NCBI GenBank assembly: GCA_018623305.1
Contig: JAAZVR010000052.1
Span: forward strand, 1 to 7,303
DNA from: Thiotrichales bacterium
GTDB taxonomy: Bacteria > Pseudomonadota > Gammaproteobacteria > JAAZVR01
Length of the DNA: 7,303 nt
Direction of reading: 5' to 3'
Part shown: in pieces, positions 1-6,764 of the stretch
Layout of the letters: each line of letters starts with the position of its first letter
Numbering within the stretch: position 1 is the first letter of the stretch
Notes under the pieces: model-generated
What the model was told of the DNA's origin: nothing
What the model saw: the letters and a program-made list of their open reading frames with translations, nothing else
Database searches by the model: none
Translations under genes and position numbers: made by a program

Positions 1-3
1 CAA

Positions 4-666
4 TTACTTATCCTCTACTAAATACGCTTCTGCTAAAATCGCCGAAACGATCTCACTCATCTGGCGCAAAAACATTAAATCCAAATTCGATTGAAAGCGG
101 TCGCTTCGACTGCCCAAAGCCAACACACCAAAAATTTCTTCATCACCCATCGGCAATAATGCACACGAGGTCATATTGGGTGCTTCAAATAAACGCGCCA
201 TTTCCTTATCCGCCAAACAACCGCTGAATGGCATTAGGCCATCAAAATGCGTGGCTAAATCACTGTCCCAAAACGCATCGCACGGAATATGCTGACAAAA
301 ATCCGTCTTAGGAAAACGAGAATCGAACACCCACAAACGCGCTTGCTCGACATCAAACAGCTCTTGCATCAAATCTTTTAAACACGCCACTTTATCTGCC
401 GCGCGGGTTAAGGTCAGCGTCAAGCGGTGCAATTTCACATACAACTTATCGTTATCCCCCGCAATCGACATCAATGAATAAAACTGCTCATTCATCTGCT
501 CGACTTGCGCTTGCAAACGTTTAATCTGATATTGAGTGAATGACAAAGTACCTGCCGCGCGTTTGTGTGGCAGATTTAAAACATCTAGCACATCCGTTTC
601 GCGACAAAAGAAATTGCGGTGATTACGAAGGTATTCCGCAACGATTTCATCATTCAATTCAGTCAT
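4..666 (-). CDS. DUF484 family protein (GAF-like domain)
   Basis: Complete 220-residue protein of the DUF484 family, which has no established biochemical role. Family marks seen: the N-terminal YLRNHRNFF block (12-20), the LPH turn (32-34), a probable coiled coil at about 43-68, and a C-terminal GAF-like half (about 72-213) with an ALLPMGDEE strand (169-177) and the GVLALGSRSDRF block (180-191). The usual Pro before the FF pair is Arg here. The ATG start overlaps the end of dapF by 8 bases (shared ATGACTGA). It has a GGAG ribosome site at 676-679, 9 bases upstream, so translation is probably coupled to dapF. In E. coli the homologue lies between dapF and xerC, so the next gene to the left may be xerC, but that is outside the window. 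The family call is secure; the function is unknown. Confidence 0.9.
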   Translation of the reverse strand: MTELNDEIVAEYLRNHRNFFCRETDVLDVLNLPHKRAAGTLSFTQYQIKRLQAQVEQMNEQFYSLMSIAGDNDKLYVKLHRLTLTLTRAADKVACLKDLMQELFDVEQARLWVFDSRFPKTDFCQHIPCDAFWDSDLATHFDGLMPFSGCLADKEMARLFEAPNMTSCALLPMGDEEIFGVLALGSRSDRFQSNLDLMFLRQMSEIVSAILAEAYLVEDK

Positions 667-1495
667 CTAACCATTCTCCATCAAACACCACCGCCGTCGG
701 GCCTGTCATCCACACAGGGTCTGAGTAATCGCCCGACCATTCAATTTGCAAAGGTCCGCCGGGCAAGTCCACTCGAACCGATGGGCCTAATAGGCCTTGA
801 ACTTGTCCAACCACGGCCGCACCACACGCGCCTGTGCCGCAAGCCATCGTTTCACCTGCGCCGCGCTCGTACACGCGCAATTTGACGTGGTCTTTATCAA
901 TCACTTGCATAAACCCGACATTCACTCGATTGGGGAAACGTGCGTGCGATTCCACCAATGCGCCAATGCGCTCGGGCAAATCGGTTTGAATATCGTCCAC
1001 AACAAACACTGCATGAGGATTGCCCATCGACACAGCCCCAATTGAATACATTTCACCCGCTACTTCAATGTCATAACAGGGCGATTGCTCATCCGCCACA
1101 AATGGAATCTCACTCGGGACAAATCTCGGTGCACCCATATTAACCCGCACCCAGCCGTCTTCTGCCATGTGCAACACAATCACGCCCGACGCCGTTTCAA
1201 CGGTAATGTCTTGTTTATCCGTCAAGCCGTAATCCGTCACATAACGCGCGAAACAACGCGCGCCATTGCCGCACTGCTCCACTTCAGATCCGTCTGCATT
1301 GAAAATACGATAACGAAAATCCACATTCGGCGTATCGGTCGCTTCAACAATTAATAACTGATCACACCCCACGCCAAAACGACGATCGGCCATTTTTTTG
1401 ACTTGCGCTTCGGTTAAATCCACCGTTTGATTCACTGCATCAATGACCACAAAGTCATTCCCTAAACCGTGCATTTTGGTGAATTTCAACGCCAT
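659..1495 (-). CDS. dapF: Diaminopimelate epimerase DapF
   Basis: Cytoplasmic, cofactor-independent racemase that converts LL- to meso-diaminopimelate, the last step before lysine and the source of the peptidoglycan cross-linking residue. At 278 residues it is close to the E. coli length (274). It has the N-terminal MHGLGNDF signature (8-15) and both halves of the two-base active site: Cys75 in QCGNGARC (74-81) and Cys219 in ACGTGACG (218-225), matching the Cys73/Cys217 pair of characterised enzymes. The MGNPHAV (157-163) and YERGAGET (209-216) blocks are also present. The ATG start fits the E. coli N-terminus and has a GAGAGG ribosome site upstream. It heads a minus-strand pair with DUF484 and is divergent from hslU. 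A small lptM-type gene sits upstream of dapF in E. coli; there is no room for one here. A possible minus-strand -10 (TAAAAT, 1547 to 1542) is weak because no -35 at good spacing was found. Confidence 0.98.
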   Translation of the reverse strand: MALKFTKMHGLGNDFVVIDAVNQTVDLTEAQVKKMADRRFGVGCDQLLIVEATDTPNVDFRYRIFNADGSEVEQCGNGARCFARYVTDYGLTDKQDITVETASGVIVLHMAEDGWVRVNMGAPRFVPSEIPFVADEQSPCYDIEVAGEMYSIGAVSMGNPHAVFVVDDIQTDLPERIGALVESHARFPNRVNVGFMQVIDKDHVKLRVYERGAGETMACGTGACGAAVVGQVQGLLGPSVRVDLPGGPLQIEWSGDYSDPVWMTGPTAVVFDGEWLDD

Positions 1496-1524
1496 GGGGC
1501 TGCCCTCTCAATCGTGTGTGTTCG

Positions 1525-1533
1525 TGCTATAAT
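1525..1533 (+). promoter_or_regulatory. Extended -10 promoter for hslU
   Basis: TGCTATAAT is a perfect extended -10 (TGn followed by a consensus TATAAT at 1528-1533). It predicts a transcript start near 1540 and a leader of about 26 bases before the hslU ATG. At a 17-base spacing the -35 position reads CTCTCA, which is poor, but an extended -10 can work without a good -35. A ribosome site, AAGGA (1552-1556), follows 9 bases before the ATG. The element probably drives hslU-ubiE-ubiJ-ubiB, since no terminator or other convincing promoter is visible before ubiB ends. No sigma-32 type heat-shock promoter was recognised on this strand, although hslVU is heat-induced in E. coli. Confidence 0.7.
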
Positions 1534-1565
1534 CCGCGCATATTTTAACGTAAGGAATTCCACGA

Positions 1566-2888
1566 ATGTCAGTTATGACACCGAGAGAAACAGTACAAGA
1601 ACTCGATAAACACATCATTGGTCAAGACGAAGCAAAAAAGGCGGTTGCTATTGCTTTGCGTAATCGTTGGAGACGCGCGAATGTCGCGGCCGATTTACGC
1701 CCAGAAATCACACCGAAGAACATCTTAATGATTGGTCCAACGGGTGTGGGTAAAACGGAAATTGCACGCCGTTTAGCTAAATTAGCCAACGCACCTTTCT
1801 TGAAAGTTGAAGCAACGAAGTTTACTGAAGTCGGTTATGTCGGTCGTGATGTGGATTCCATCATCCGTGATTTGGTCGATGTGTCCATCAAAATGCACAA
1901 AGAACAAGCGATGAAAAAATTGCGCCCGCGTGCAGAAGATGCCGCTGAAGAACGCATTTTGGATGTCTTACTGCCAGCACCCACCGCAGGTTCAGGCGAA
2001 GGCCAAGATATGTCAGACACGCGCCAAAAATTCCGTAAAAAATTGCGCGAAGGCCAATTGGACGACAAAGAAATCACTTTAGATTTAGCCGTGCCACCGA
2101 AACAAGTGGAAATCATGGGACCTCCGGGCATGGATGATTTAACCGATCAATTGCAAAGCGCTTTTGCAGGCCTTGGCATGGGCAAAACACAATCACGCAA
2201 ATTGAAAATCAAAGATGCGCAAAAGCTATTGATTGATGAAGAAGCGGCTAAACTCATTAACGAAGACGACCTCAAAGCTGAGGCCTTGGACAACGTTGAA
2301 AACAATGGCATCGTGTTCTTGGATGAAATCGACAAAGTGGCGAAAAGCAACAGCCAATCGTCGGGTGATGTGTCTCGTGAAGGCGTTCAGCGCGATCTTC
2401 TACCGTTAATCGAAGGGTCTTCTATTTCAACCAAACACGGCACGGTCAAAACAGACCATATCTTGTTTATCGCATCGGGCGCATTCCACTACGCACGCCC
2501 TTCGGATTTGATTGCCGAGTTGCAAGGTCGCTTGCCGATTCGCGTCGAATTAAAGGCCTTACGTGTGGAAGATTTCGTTCGTATTTTGACTGAACCGAAG
2601 GCCTCATTGATTAAGCAATACATCGCTTTGATGAAAACCGAAGGTTTAAATTTGGATTTTGACGAGGCCGCGATTCAACGTATTGCCGAAATTGCACATG
2701 ATGTGAACGAAACCACTGAAAACATCGGAGCGCGTCGCTTGCATACCGTGATGGAAAAATTGTTGGAAGATCTATCGTTCGATGCGTCGGATAAATCCGA
2801 TGAAACCGTCACCGTCACAGCAGACTATGTGAATGAAAAATTGGGCGATTTAGCGCAAAATACAGACATGAGTCGTTACATCCTATAA
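1566..2888 (+). CDS. hslU: HslU, ATPase subunit of the HslUV protease
   Basis: AAA+ unfoldase (ClpY) that forms a hexameric ring, unfolds substrates with ATP and feeds them into the HslV peptidase. Its 440 residues compare with 443 in E. coli, and the match runs from MSVMTPRE to the end. Seen: HIIGQDEAKKAV near the N-terminus (16-27), Walker A GPTGVGKT (57-64), the substrate-gripping pore loop GYVGRD (90-95), an inserted I domain at about 110-243 containing RKKLREGQLDDKEI (157-170), Walker B IVFLDEID (249-256), the arginine-finger block GRLPIR (321-326) and the sensor-2 motif ENIGARRL (385-392). The C-terminal SRYIL tail, which docks into HslV in this family, is intact, so a working HslV partner is expected. 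hslV normally lies directly upstream, but here the upstream neighbour is divergent dapF. ubiE follows after 17 bases. Confidence 0.98.
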   Translation: MSVMTPRETVQELDKHIIGQDEAKKAVAIALRNRWRRANVAADLRPEITPKNILMIGPTGVGKTEIARRLAKLANAPFLKVEATKFTEVGYVGRDVDSIIRDLVDVSIKMHKEQAMKKLRPRAEDAAEERILDVLLPAPTAGSGEGQDMSDTRQKFRKKLREGQLDDKEITLDLAVPPKQVEIMGPPGMDDLTDQLQSAFAGLGMGKTQSRKLKIKDAQKLLIDEEAAKLINEDDLKAEALDNVENNGIVFLDEIDKVAKSNSQSSGDVSREGVQRDLLPLIEGSSISTKHGTVKTDHILFIASGAFHYARPSDLIAELQGRLPIRVELKALRVEDFVRILTEPKASLIKQYIALMKTEGLNLDFDEAAIQRIAEIAHDVNETTENIGARRLHTVMEKLLEDLSFDASDKSDETVTVTADYVNEKLGDLAQNTDMSRYIL

Positions 2889-2895
2889 AGGCATT

Positions 2896-2899
2896 GGAG
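2896..2899 (+). promoter_or_regulatory. Ribosome binding site fixing the ubiE start
   Basis: GGAG lies 6 bases before the ATG at 2906. An in-frame TTG at 2894 would extend the protein by four residues (M-E-T-N), but that codon overlaps this ribosome site. The nearest purine run before the TTG (AAAGG, 2887-2891) is only 2 bases away, which is too close. The ATG is therefore the better start. Confidence 0.8.
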
Positions 2900-2905
2900 A
2901 CAAAC

Positions 2906-3652
2906 ATGAGCGATAACACCACACACTTTGGTTTCAAAGACGTCAACGCTAACGAAAAAGTTAAACTCGTCAAAGGCGTGTTCGACTCGGTCGCCGATAA
3001 ATACGACCTGATGAATGATGTGATGTCGATGGGCGTGCATCGCTTATGGAAACAAGCCACCATCGCACGCTCTGGCATTCGCCCGGGCGATACCGTGTTG
3101 GACTTAGCAGGCGGCACAGGAGACTTGACGTTAAAGTTCTCGCGCAAAGTCGGGCCTGAAGGCAAAGTCATCTTGGGCGACATCAACGAATCGATGGTGC
3201 GTGTCGGGCGTGATCGCTTGATTGACGAAGGCGTCGATGGCAATGTGGATTATGCAATTACCAATGCTGAATTCTTGAGCTTCCCAGACAATACCTTTGA
3301 TTTAGTGACCATGGCTTTTGGTTTACGTAATGTGACCAATAAAGACAAAGCCTTGGAAGAAATCTATCGCGTGTTAAAGCCAGGTGCGAAATTGATGGTA
3401 CTGGAATTCTCACAAGTCGATAACGCCATGCTTAAAAAGTTGTACGACACCTACTCATTCCAAATCATGCCAATGATGGGCAAACTGATTGCCAACGATG
3501 AAGAATCTTACCGCTACTTAGCGGAATCTATCCGCATGCACCCTGACCAAGAAACATTGAAATCAATGATGCTGGATGCGGGTTTTGATTCCGTGACTTA
3601 TCACAATATGACGGGCGGCGTGGTTGCCTTGCATATAGGGTATAAATTCTAA
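2906..3652 (+). CDS. ubiE: UbiE, SAM-dependent quinone C-methyltransferase
   Basis: Methylates carbon 2 of the benzoquinol ring in ubiquinone synthesis. In organisms that make menaquinone the same enzyme methylates demethylmenaquinol. From the chosen ATG it has 248 residues (E. coli 251). Family marks: THFGF at the start (6-10), VFDSVADKYDLMND (25-38), the SAM-binding glycine loop VLDLAGGTGDL (64-74), the acidic GDINESM strand end (91-97), FPDNTFDLV (126-134), FGLRNVTNKDKAL (138-150) and the UbiE signature YRYLAESIRMHPDQ (202-215). It ends in GYKF like the E. coli protein. Nothing in the window shows whether menaquinone is made. The gene lies 17 bases after hslU and shares one base with ubiJ (TAATG), which implies coupled translation. 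Confidence 0.97.
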   Translation: MSDNTTHFGFKDVNANEKVKLVKGVFDSVADKYDLMNDVMSMGVHRLWKQATIARSGIRPGDTVLDLAGGTGDLTLKFSRKVGPEGKVILGDINESMVRVGRDRLIDEGVDGNVDYAITNAEFLSFPDNTFDLVTMAFGLRNVTNKDKALEEIYRVLKPGAKLMVLEFSQVDNAMLKKLYDTYSFQIMPMMGKLIANDEESYRYLAESIRMHPDQETLKSMMLDAGFDSVTYHNMTGGVVALHIGYKF

Positions 3653-4215
3653 TGAACATATCCTTAACGCCCTCTCAAGCAAAGCATTTTGAACCCATCT
3701 GGGGCAAGATGCTGGAATGGCGTTTCAGCGATTTAAAACAATCCGTTTACATTCTGCCGCACGAAAACGGTTTAACGTTTTTCACTCATTTTTCAGATAA
3801 AGCCGATGCCACCGTTGAGGGTCGCACCTACGATATGGCAAAAATGATGAAACGTGAATGGCAACAAGATCAATTGCGTTCTCAACGAGTCCAAATCCAC
3901 GGTGATTTTGACGTAGCACAAACTTTTTCCAAGGCCTTACGACAGTTTGATTTCGACTGGGAAGATGCGCTATCTAAAGTGATGGGCACAACCGTTGCGC
4001 ACGAATTAGCCCGTTCCATTCGAGGTGTTTTGAACTGGCGCTCTGAGCGAAAAAATCATTTCAAAAACGATATTCGCGAATACCTTAATGAAGAACTTGA
4101 GTGGTTGCCTAATCCTTATGAAATGGATGATTTGCGCGATGGCGTCAACACCCTCACTGAGTCGTTGGATCGATTGGAAGCACGAATCAAAAGGTTAGAA
4201 AACAATGCTGAATAA
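3652..4215 (+). CDS. ubiJ: UbiJ, ubiquinone biosynthesis accessory factor
   Basis: UbiJ is the lipid-binding SCP2-domain member of the soluble Ubi complex. In E. coli it works with UbiK to organise the hydroxylases and methyltransferases around the hydrophobic intermediate. The 187 residues (E. coli 201) show an N-terminal SCP2-like domain (about 10-120) with the typical IHGDFDVAQTF strand and helix (82-92), then FDWEDALSKVMG (101-112) and AHEL (116-119). The C-terminal part contains REYLNEELEWL (142-152) and a charged coiled coil rich in Leu, Glu and Arg (about 157-185), ending in DRLEARIKRLE, the usual UbiJ end. The start is the ATG sharing a base with the ubiE stop; the ribosome site is weak (AGGG, 3637-3640, 11 bases away), so coupling to ubiE is likely. 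The position between ubiE and ubiB supports the assignment. Confidence 0.93.
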   Translation: MNISLTPSQAKHFEPIWGKMLEWRFSDLKQSVYILPHENGLTFFTHFSDKADATVEGRTYDMAKMMKREWQQDQLRSQRVQIHGDFDVAQTFSKALRQFDFDWEDALSKVMGTTVAHELARSIRGVLNWRSERKNHFKNDIREYLNEELEWLPNPYEMDDLRDGVNTLTESLDRLEARIKRLENNAE

Positions 4216-5755
4216 CGTTTGGCACGCACTGAAAATCAAATGGACGTTGATTAAATACGGCATCGACGACTTAGTGCTGGAACAATTTCCGAATGCGCCA
4301 TTTCAATCATTGAAATACCTGCGCCCGTGGAAACTCATCCCACGCACTCACAAACTCGATCGCGGTGAACGCATTCGCTTGGCGCTCGAAGACTTAGGGC
4401 CCATTTTTGTTAAATTCGGTCAGGCCTTATCGACCCGACGTGATTTATTGCCAGACGACATTGCTGAATCGCTAGCGAAACTGCAAGATAAGGTGAAACC
4501 CTTCCCGAGTGACCAAGCCGTTCAAGTGATTGAACAAAGTTTGGGCGAATCGGTTGGTAATGCCTTTGCTAAGTTTGAAGCAGAACCGATGGCGTCTGCA
4601 TCCATCGCTCAAGTGCACGCGGCACAATTACATTCAGGTGAAGATGTCGTTGTTAAGGTCGTGCGCCCTAGCATTGAAAAAATCATCGCGAAAGATTTGC
4701 GCTTGCTGAAACAGATGGCGCGTCAAGTGGAAACATGGATTCCCTCTTTGCAACGTTTGCACCCGATTGATGTTGTCAACGAATTCGAAAAAACCTTGCT
4801 CGATGAATTGGATATGCAACGAGAGGCCTCAAACGCAGGCGAACTCGCACGCAATTTCAAAGGCTCAGATTTACTCTATGTGCCCAAAGTCCACTGGGAT
4901 TTTGTACGTGAGAAAGTCATGGTGATGGAGCGCATCTATGGCACGCCGATTGGCCAAATCGATGTTTTAAAAGATAAAGGTGTGGACTTTGAAAAGCTCT
5001 CACGCGAAGGCGTGGAAATTTTCTTTACTCAAGTCTTTCGTGATAACTTTTTCCATGCCGATATGCACCCCGGCAATATTTTTGTCGGCGACAACGGACA
5101 GTATAAAGCGATTGATTTCGGCATTATGGGCATGCTGTCCACCGAAGATCAGCGCTATCTTGCTCTGAACTTCTTGGCGTTTTTCAACCGCGATTACCGC
5201 AAGGTCGCAGAACTGCACATTGAATCAGCATGGGTCAATCCGAACACGCGTGTGGAAGAATTTGAATCCGCGATTCGTGCCATTTCAGAACCGATTTTCG
5301 GGCGCCCGTTGAAGGATATTTCTTTTGGTTTATTCTTATTAAACCTCTTTAAGGTCGCTCGTCGTTTTGAAATGGAAGTGCAGCCGCAGTTGGTTTTGTT
5401 GCAAAAAACTTTACTTAATATTGAAGGCCTTGGCCGCCAGTTAAACCCAGAATTGGATTTGTGGGCCACAGCCAAACCATTCCTTGAAAACTGGCTGAAA
5501 GAGCGCACCAGTGCAAAAACCGCATTGAATAAAATCAAAGGTGAATTGCCCGTTTGGATTGAGGCCTTGCCGACACTGCCAACGCAAGTGATTGATGTGG
5601 TTCAACAAGCCCAACGCGGTGAACTCATCGTTCAGTGGCAATCGAAAGAATTAACAGAACTTAAAACGCAACACACTCGCTATCAACGTCGAATGACTTG
5701 GATTGCCCTACTGGGTTTTGCAGGTATTATCGCGACATTGATCTGGAAACTCTAA
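4205..5755 (+). CDS. ubiB: UbiB, atypical kinase/ATPase of ubiquinone biosynthesis
   Basis: Member of the UbiB/ADCK (ABC1) protein-kinase-like family, needed for ubiquinone synthesis and thought to use ATP to help extract or deliver membrane-bound intermediates. Motifs in order: the family-specific KFGQ (70-73) followed by ALSTRRDLLP (74-83), the Ala-rich nucleotide loop ASASIAQVH (130-138), the invariant Lys151 in VVVKVVRP, DELDMQREASN (200-210), the catalytic loop HADMHPGN (284-291) and the metal-binding DFG (304-306; E. coli has DCG). EVQPQLVLLQKTLL (391-404) is also conserved. At 516 residues it is shorter than E. coli UbiB (546): only one C-terminal membrane segment is visible (about 498-514), with nothing after it. 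It overlaps ubiJ by 11 bases and has an AAGG ribosome site at 4191-4194. No tat genes follow, unlike in E. coli. Confidence 0.96.
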   Translation: MLNNVWHALKIKWTLIKYGIDDLVLEQFPNAPFQSLKYLRPWKLIPRTHKLDRGERIRLALEDLGPIFVKFGQALSTRRDLLPDDIAESLAKLQDKVKPFPSDQAVQVIEQSLGESVGNAFAKFEAEPMASASIAQVHAAQLHSGEDVVVKVVRPSIEKIIAKDLRLLKQMARQVETWIPSLQRLHPIDVVNEFEKTLLDELDMQREASNAGELARNFKGSDLLYVPKVHWDFVREKVMVMERIYGTPIGQIDVLKDKGVDFEKLSREGVEIFFTQVFRDNFFHADMHPGNIFVGDNGQYKAIDFGIMGMLSTEDQRYLALNFLAFFNRDYRKVAELHIESAWVNPNTRVEEFESAIRAISEPIFGRPLKDISFGLFLLNLFKVARRFEMEVQPQLVLLQKTLLNIEGLGRQLNPELDLWATAKPFLENWLKERTSAKTALNKIKGELPVWIEALPTLPTQVIDVVQQAQRGELIVQWQSKELTELKTQHTRYQRRMTWIALLGFAGIIATLIWKL

Positions 5756-5805
5756 AACTAAACACGCCGCGCTCCGCTAAAATTAAGTGATTACACATCG
5801 ATTTT

Positions 5806-5811
5806 AGGGAG
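5806..5811 (+). promoter_or_regulatory. Ribosome binding site for the GTG-started TPR gene
   Basis: AGGGAG, a strong match to the 16S rRNA tail, sits 7 bases before the GTG at 5819. This supports the GTG over the adjacent TTG at 5822. The choice also keeps the two N-terminal residues, including Leu, ahead of the Arg of the signal peptide. Confidence 0.7.
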
Positions 5812-5818
5812 CCTCGTC

Positions 5819-6697
5819 GTGTTGCGTTCATTCATTCTCTTTTTAACATTCACTCTGTCTTCATTTGCTTGGGCATCCTCTGAACCGACTGAAAAACAAC
5901 TCGAGCAAACGGTCGAACAACTCGACAAACCGATGTATAAGCCTTTTGTTGAGATCTACATCTTAAATGAACTGAAAGATTTAAAAGAACAGCAAATTAC
6001 TCTGCGCACAGAACTGATGGAAAAGTTCAATCAAAAAGAACTGGCCGTTTCTGACCGCGCCTTGCAGTACACAGTCGATACCACCAACATCGTGTTTTAT
6101 ATGATTACCGCCGCAGCATCCTTATTGGTTTTGATTGGCTGGAAGTCGTTGCGTGATATCCGCGAAAACATCGAGTCCATCACTGAAACGAAGATTTCGA
6201 CATTGACACATGAGTACGAAGTTCGACTCAGTGAACTTGAACACAAGTTGAAACAACGCTCAGAAGAGATCATCGCAGCGCAGGAAAAAATTACCATGAC
6301 CAACCAAATCCACTCGCTTTGGATGCGCGCAGGCTTGGCGAAAAACTTACCTGAACGCCTAGCCCTCTACGACCAAATTCTTGAACTGCAACCTGAAGAC
6401 GTCGAAGCGATGACCTACAAAGCGGATACGCTATTGGATATGGGTGAAAGCACTTGGGCGATGTCATTGGCGACTCAAGCGATTGAACACGATCACGAAT
6501 ATGCATTAGCCTACTGGCAACGTGCGTGTGCAAAAGCGGAAATGAACCAGCCTGAAGATGCGATTGAAGACATTAAACACGCGCTTCGTTTAGCCGATAA
6601 CCTGCGTGAAGAATTGGATAACGAACCGTATTTCAAGCCGCTTGAACACTTTGAAGAATTTGGTTTATTAAAACAACCTTTAACAGAAAAAGCTTAA
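5819..6697 (+). CDS. Membrane-anchored coiled-coil TPR protein, function unknown
   Basis: I do not recognise a named family. The 292-residue protein starts with a likely Sec signal peptide (hydrophobic 4-18, AWA cleavage site at 17-19). A short charged periplasmic helix region (about 22-85) follows, rich in Glu, Gln and Lys. One transmembrane segment (about 89-107) is followed by Lys109, Arg112 and Arg115, so the positive-inside rule puts the C-terminal part in the cytoplasm. Next is a coiled coil (about 112-160), then two to three TPR-like helical hairpins (about 164-192, 193-226, 227-260); the last reads AYWQRACAKAEMNQPEDAIEDI, a good TPR pattern with the usual Ala and Pro positions. The shape suggests an inner-membrane scaffold that binds a cytoplasmic partner, which is inference. 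It lies 63 bases after ubiB with its own ribosome site; read-through from ubiB is possible because no strong terminator is seen. Confidence 0.85.
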   Translation: MLRSFILFLTFTLSSFAWASSEPTEKQLEQTVEQLDKPMYKPFVEIYILNELKDLKEQQITLRTELMEKFNQKELAVSDRALQYTVDTTNIVFYMITAAASLLVLIGWKSLRDIRENIESITETKISTLTHEYEVRLSELEHKLKQRSEEIIAAQEKITMTNQIHSLWMRAGLAKNLPERLALYDQILELQPEDVEAMTYKADTLLDMGESTWAMSLATQAIEHDHEYALAYWQRACAKAEMNQPEDAIEDIKHALRLADNLREELDNEPYFKPLEHFEEFGLLKQPLTEKA

Positions 6698-6764
6698 ATA
6701 GCTACATCTCCTGCACATTTTGTAGGTATATTAGGCCAACACCCTAAATAAAAGGTTTAACTCT

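Noticed and set aside
95..428. Two AAGCGGT words (95-101 and 422-428) resembling the Pasteurellaceae uptake core
   Set aside because: There are only two copies, both in one gene, without the full flanking consensus; this is compatible with chance.
1493..1500. CCCCAT on the minus strand at the dapF start, resembling a sigma-32 -10
   Set aside because: It covers the dapF start codon, so it could not drive dapF, and no matching CTTGAA-type -35 lies at the right distance.
2815..3243. 142-codon open frame on the minus strand across the hslU-ubiE junction
   Set aside because: It lies opposite the ends of two well-conserved genes, has no ribosome site that I could see, and its Ser/Thr/Pro-rich product looks like an antisense reading of coding DNA.
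5194..5538. 114-codon open frame on the minus strand inside ubiB
   Set aside because: It is fully antisense to conserved ubiB sequence and has no recognisable domain.
5777..5807. Inverted repeat CTAAAAT / ATTTTAG before the TPR gene, as a terminator or RNA switch
   Set aside because: The stem is 7 AT-rich pairs with a 17-base loop and no U-run after it. It touches the ribosome site, but is too weak to call a regulator.
5756..5818. TAAAAT at 5778-5783 as a -10 promoter for the TPR gene
   Set aside because: The hexamer is good, but the -35 position reads AAACTA at 17-base spacing and there is no TG extension, so the support is too thin to list.
6731..6747. Inverted repeat TTAGG / CCTAA before the lipoprotein gene
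   Set aside because: A five-pair stem with no U-run is expected by chance and does not make a terminator.
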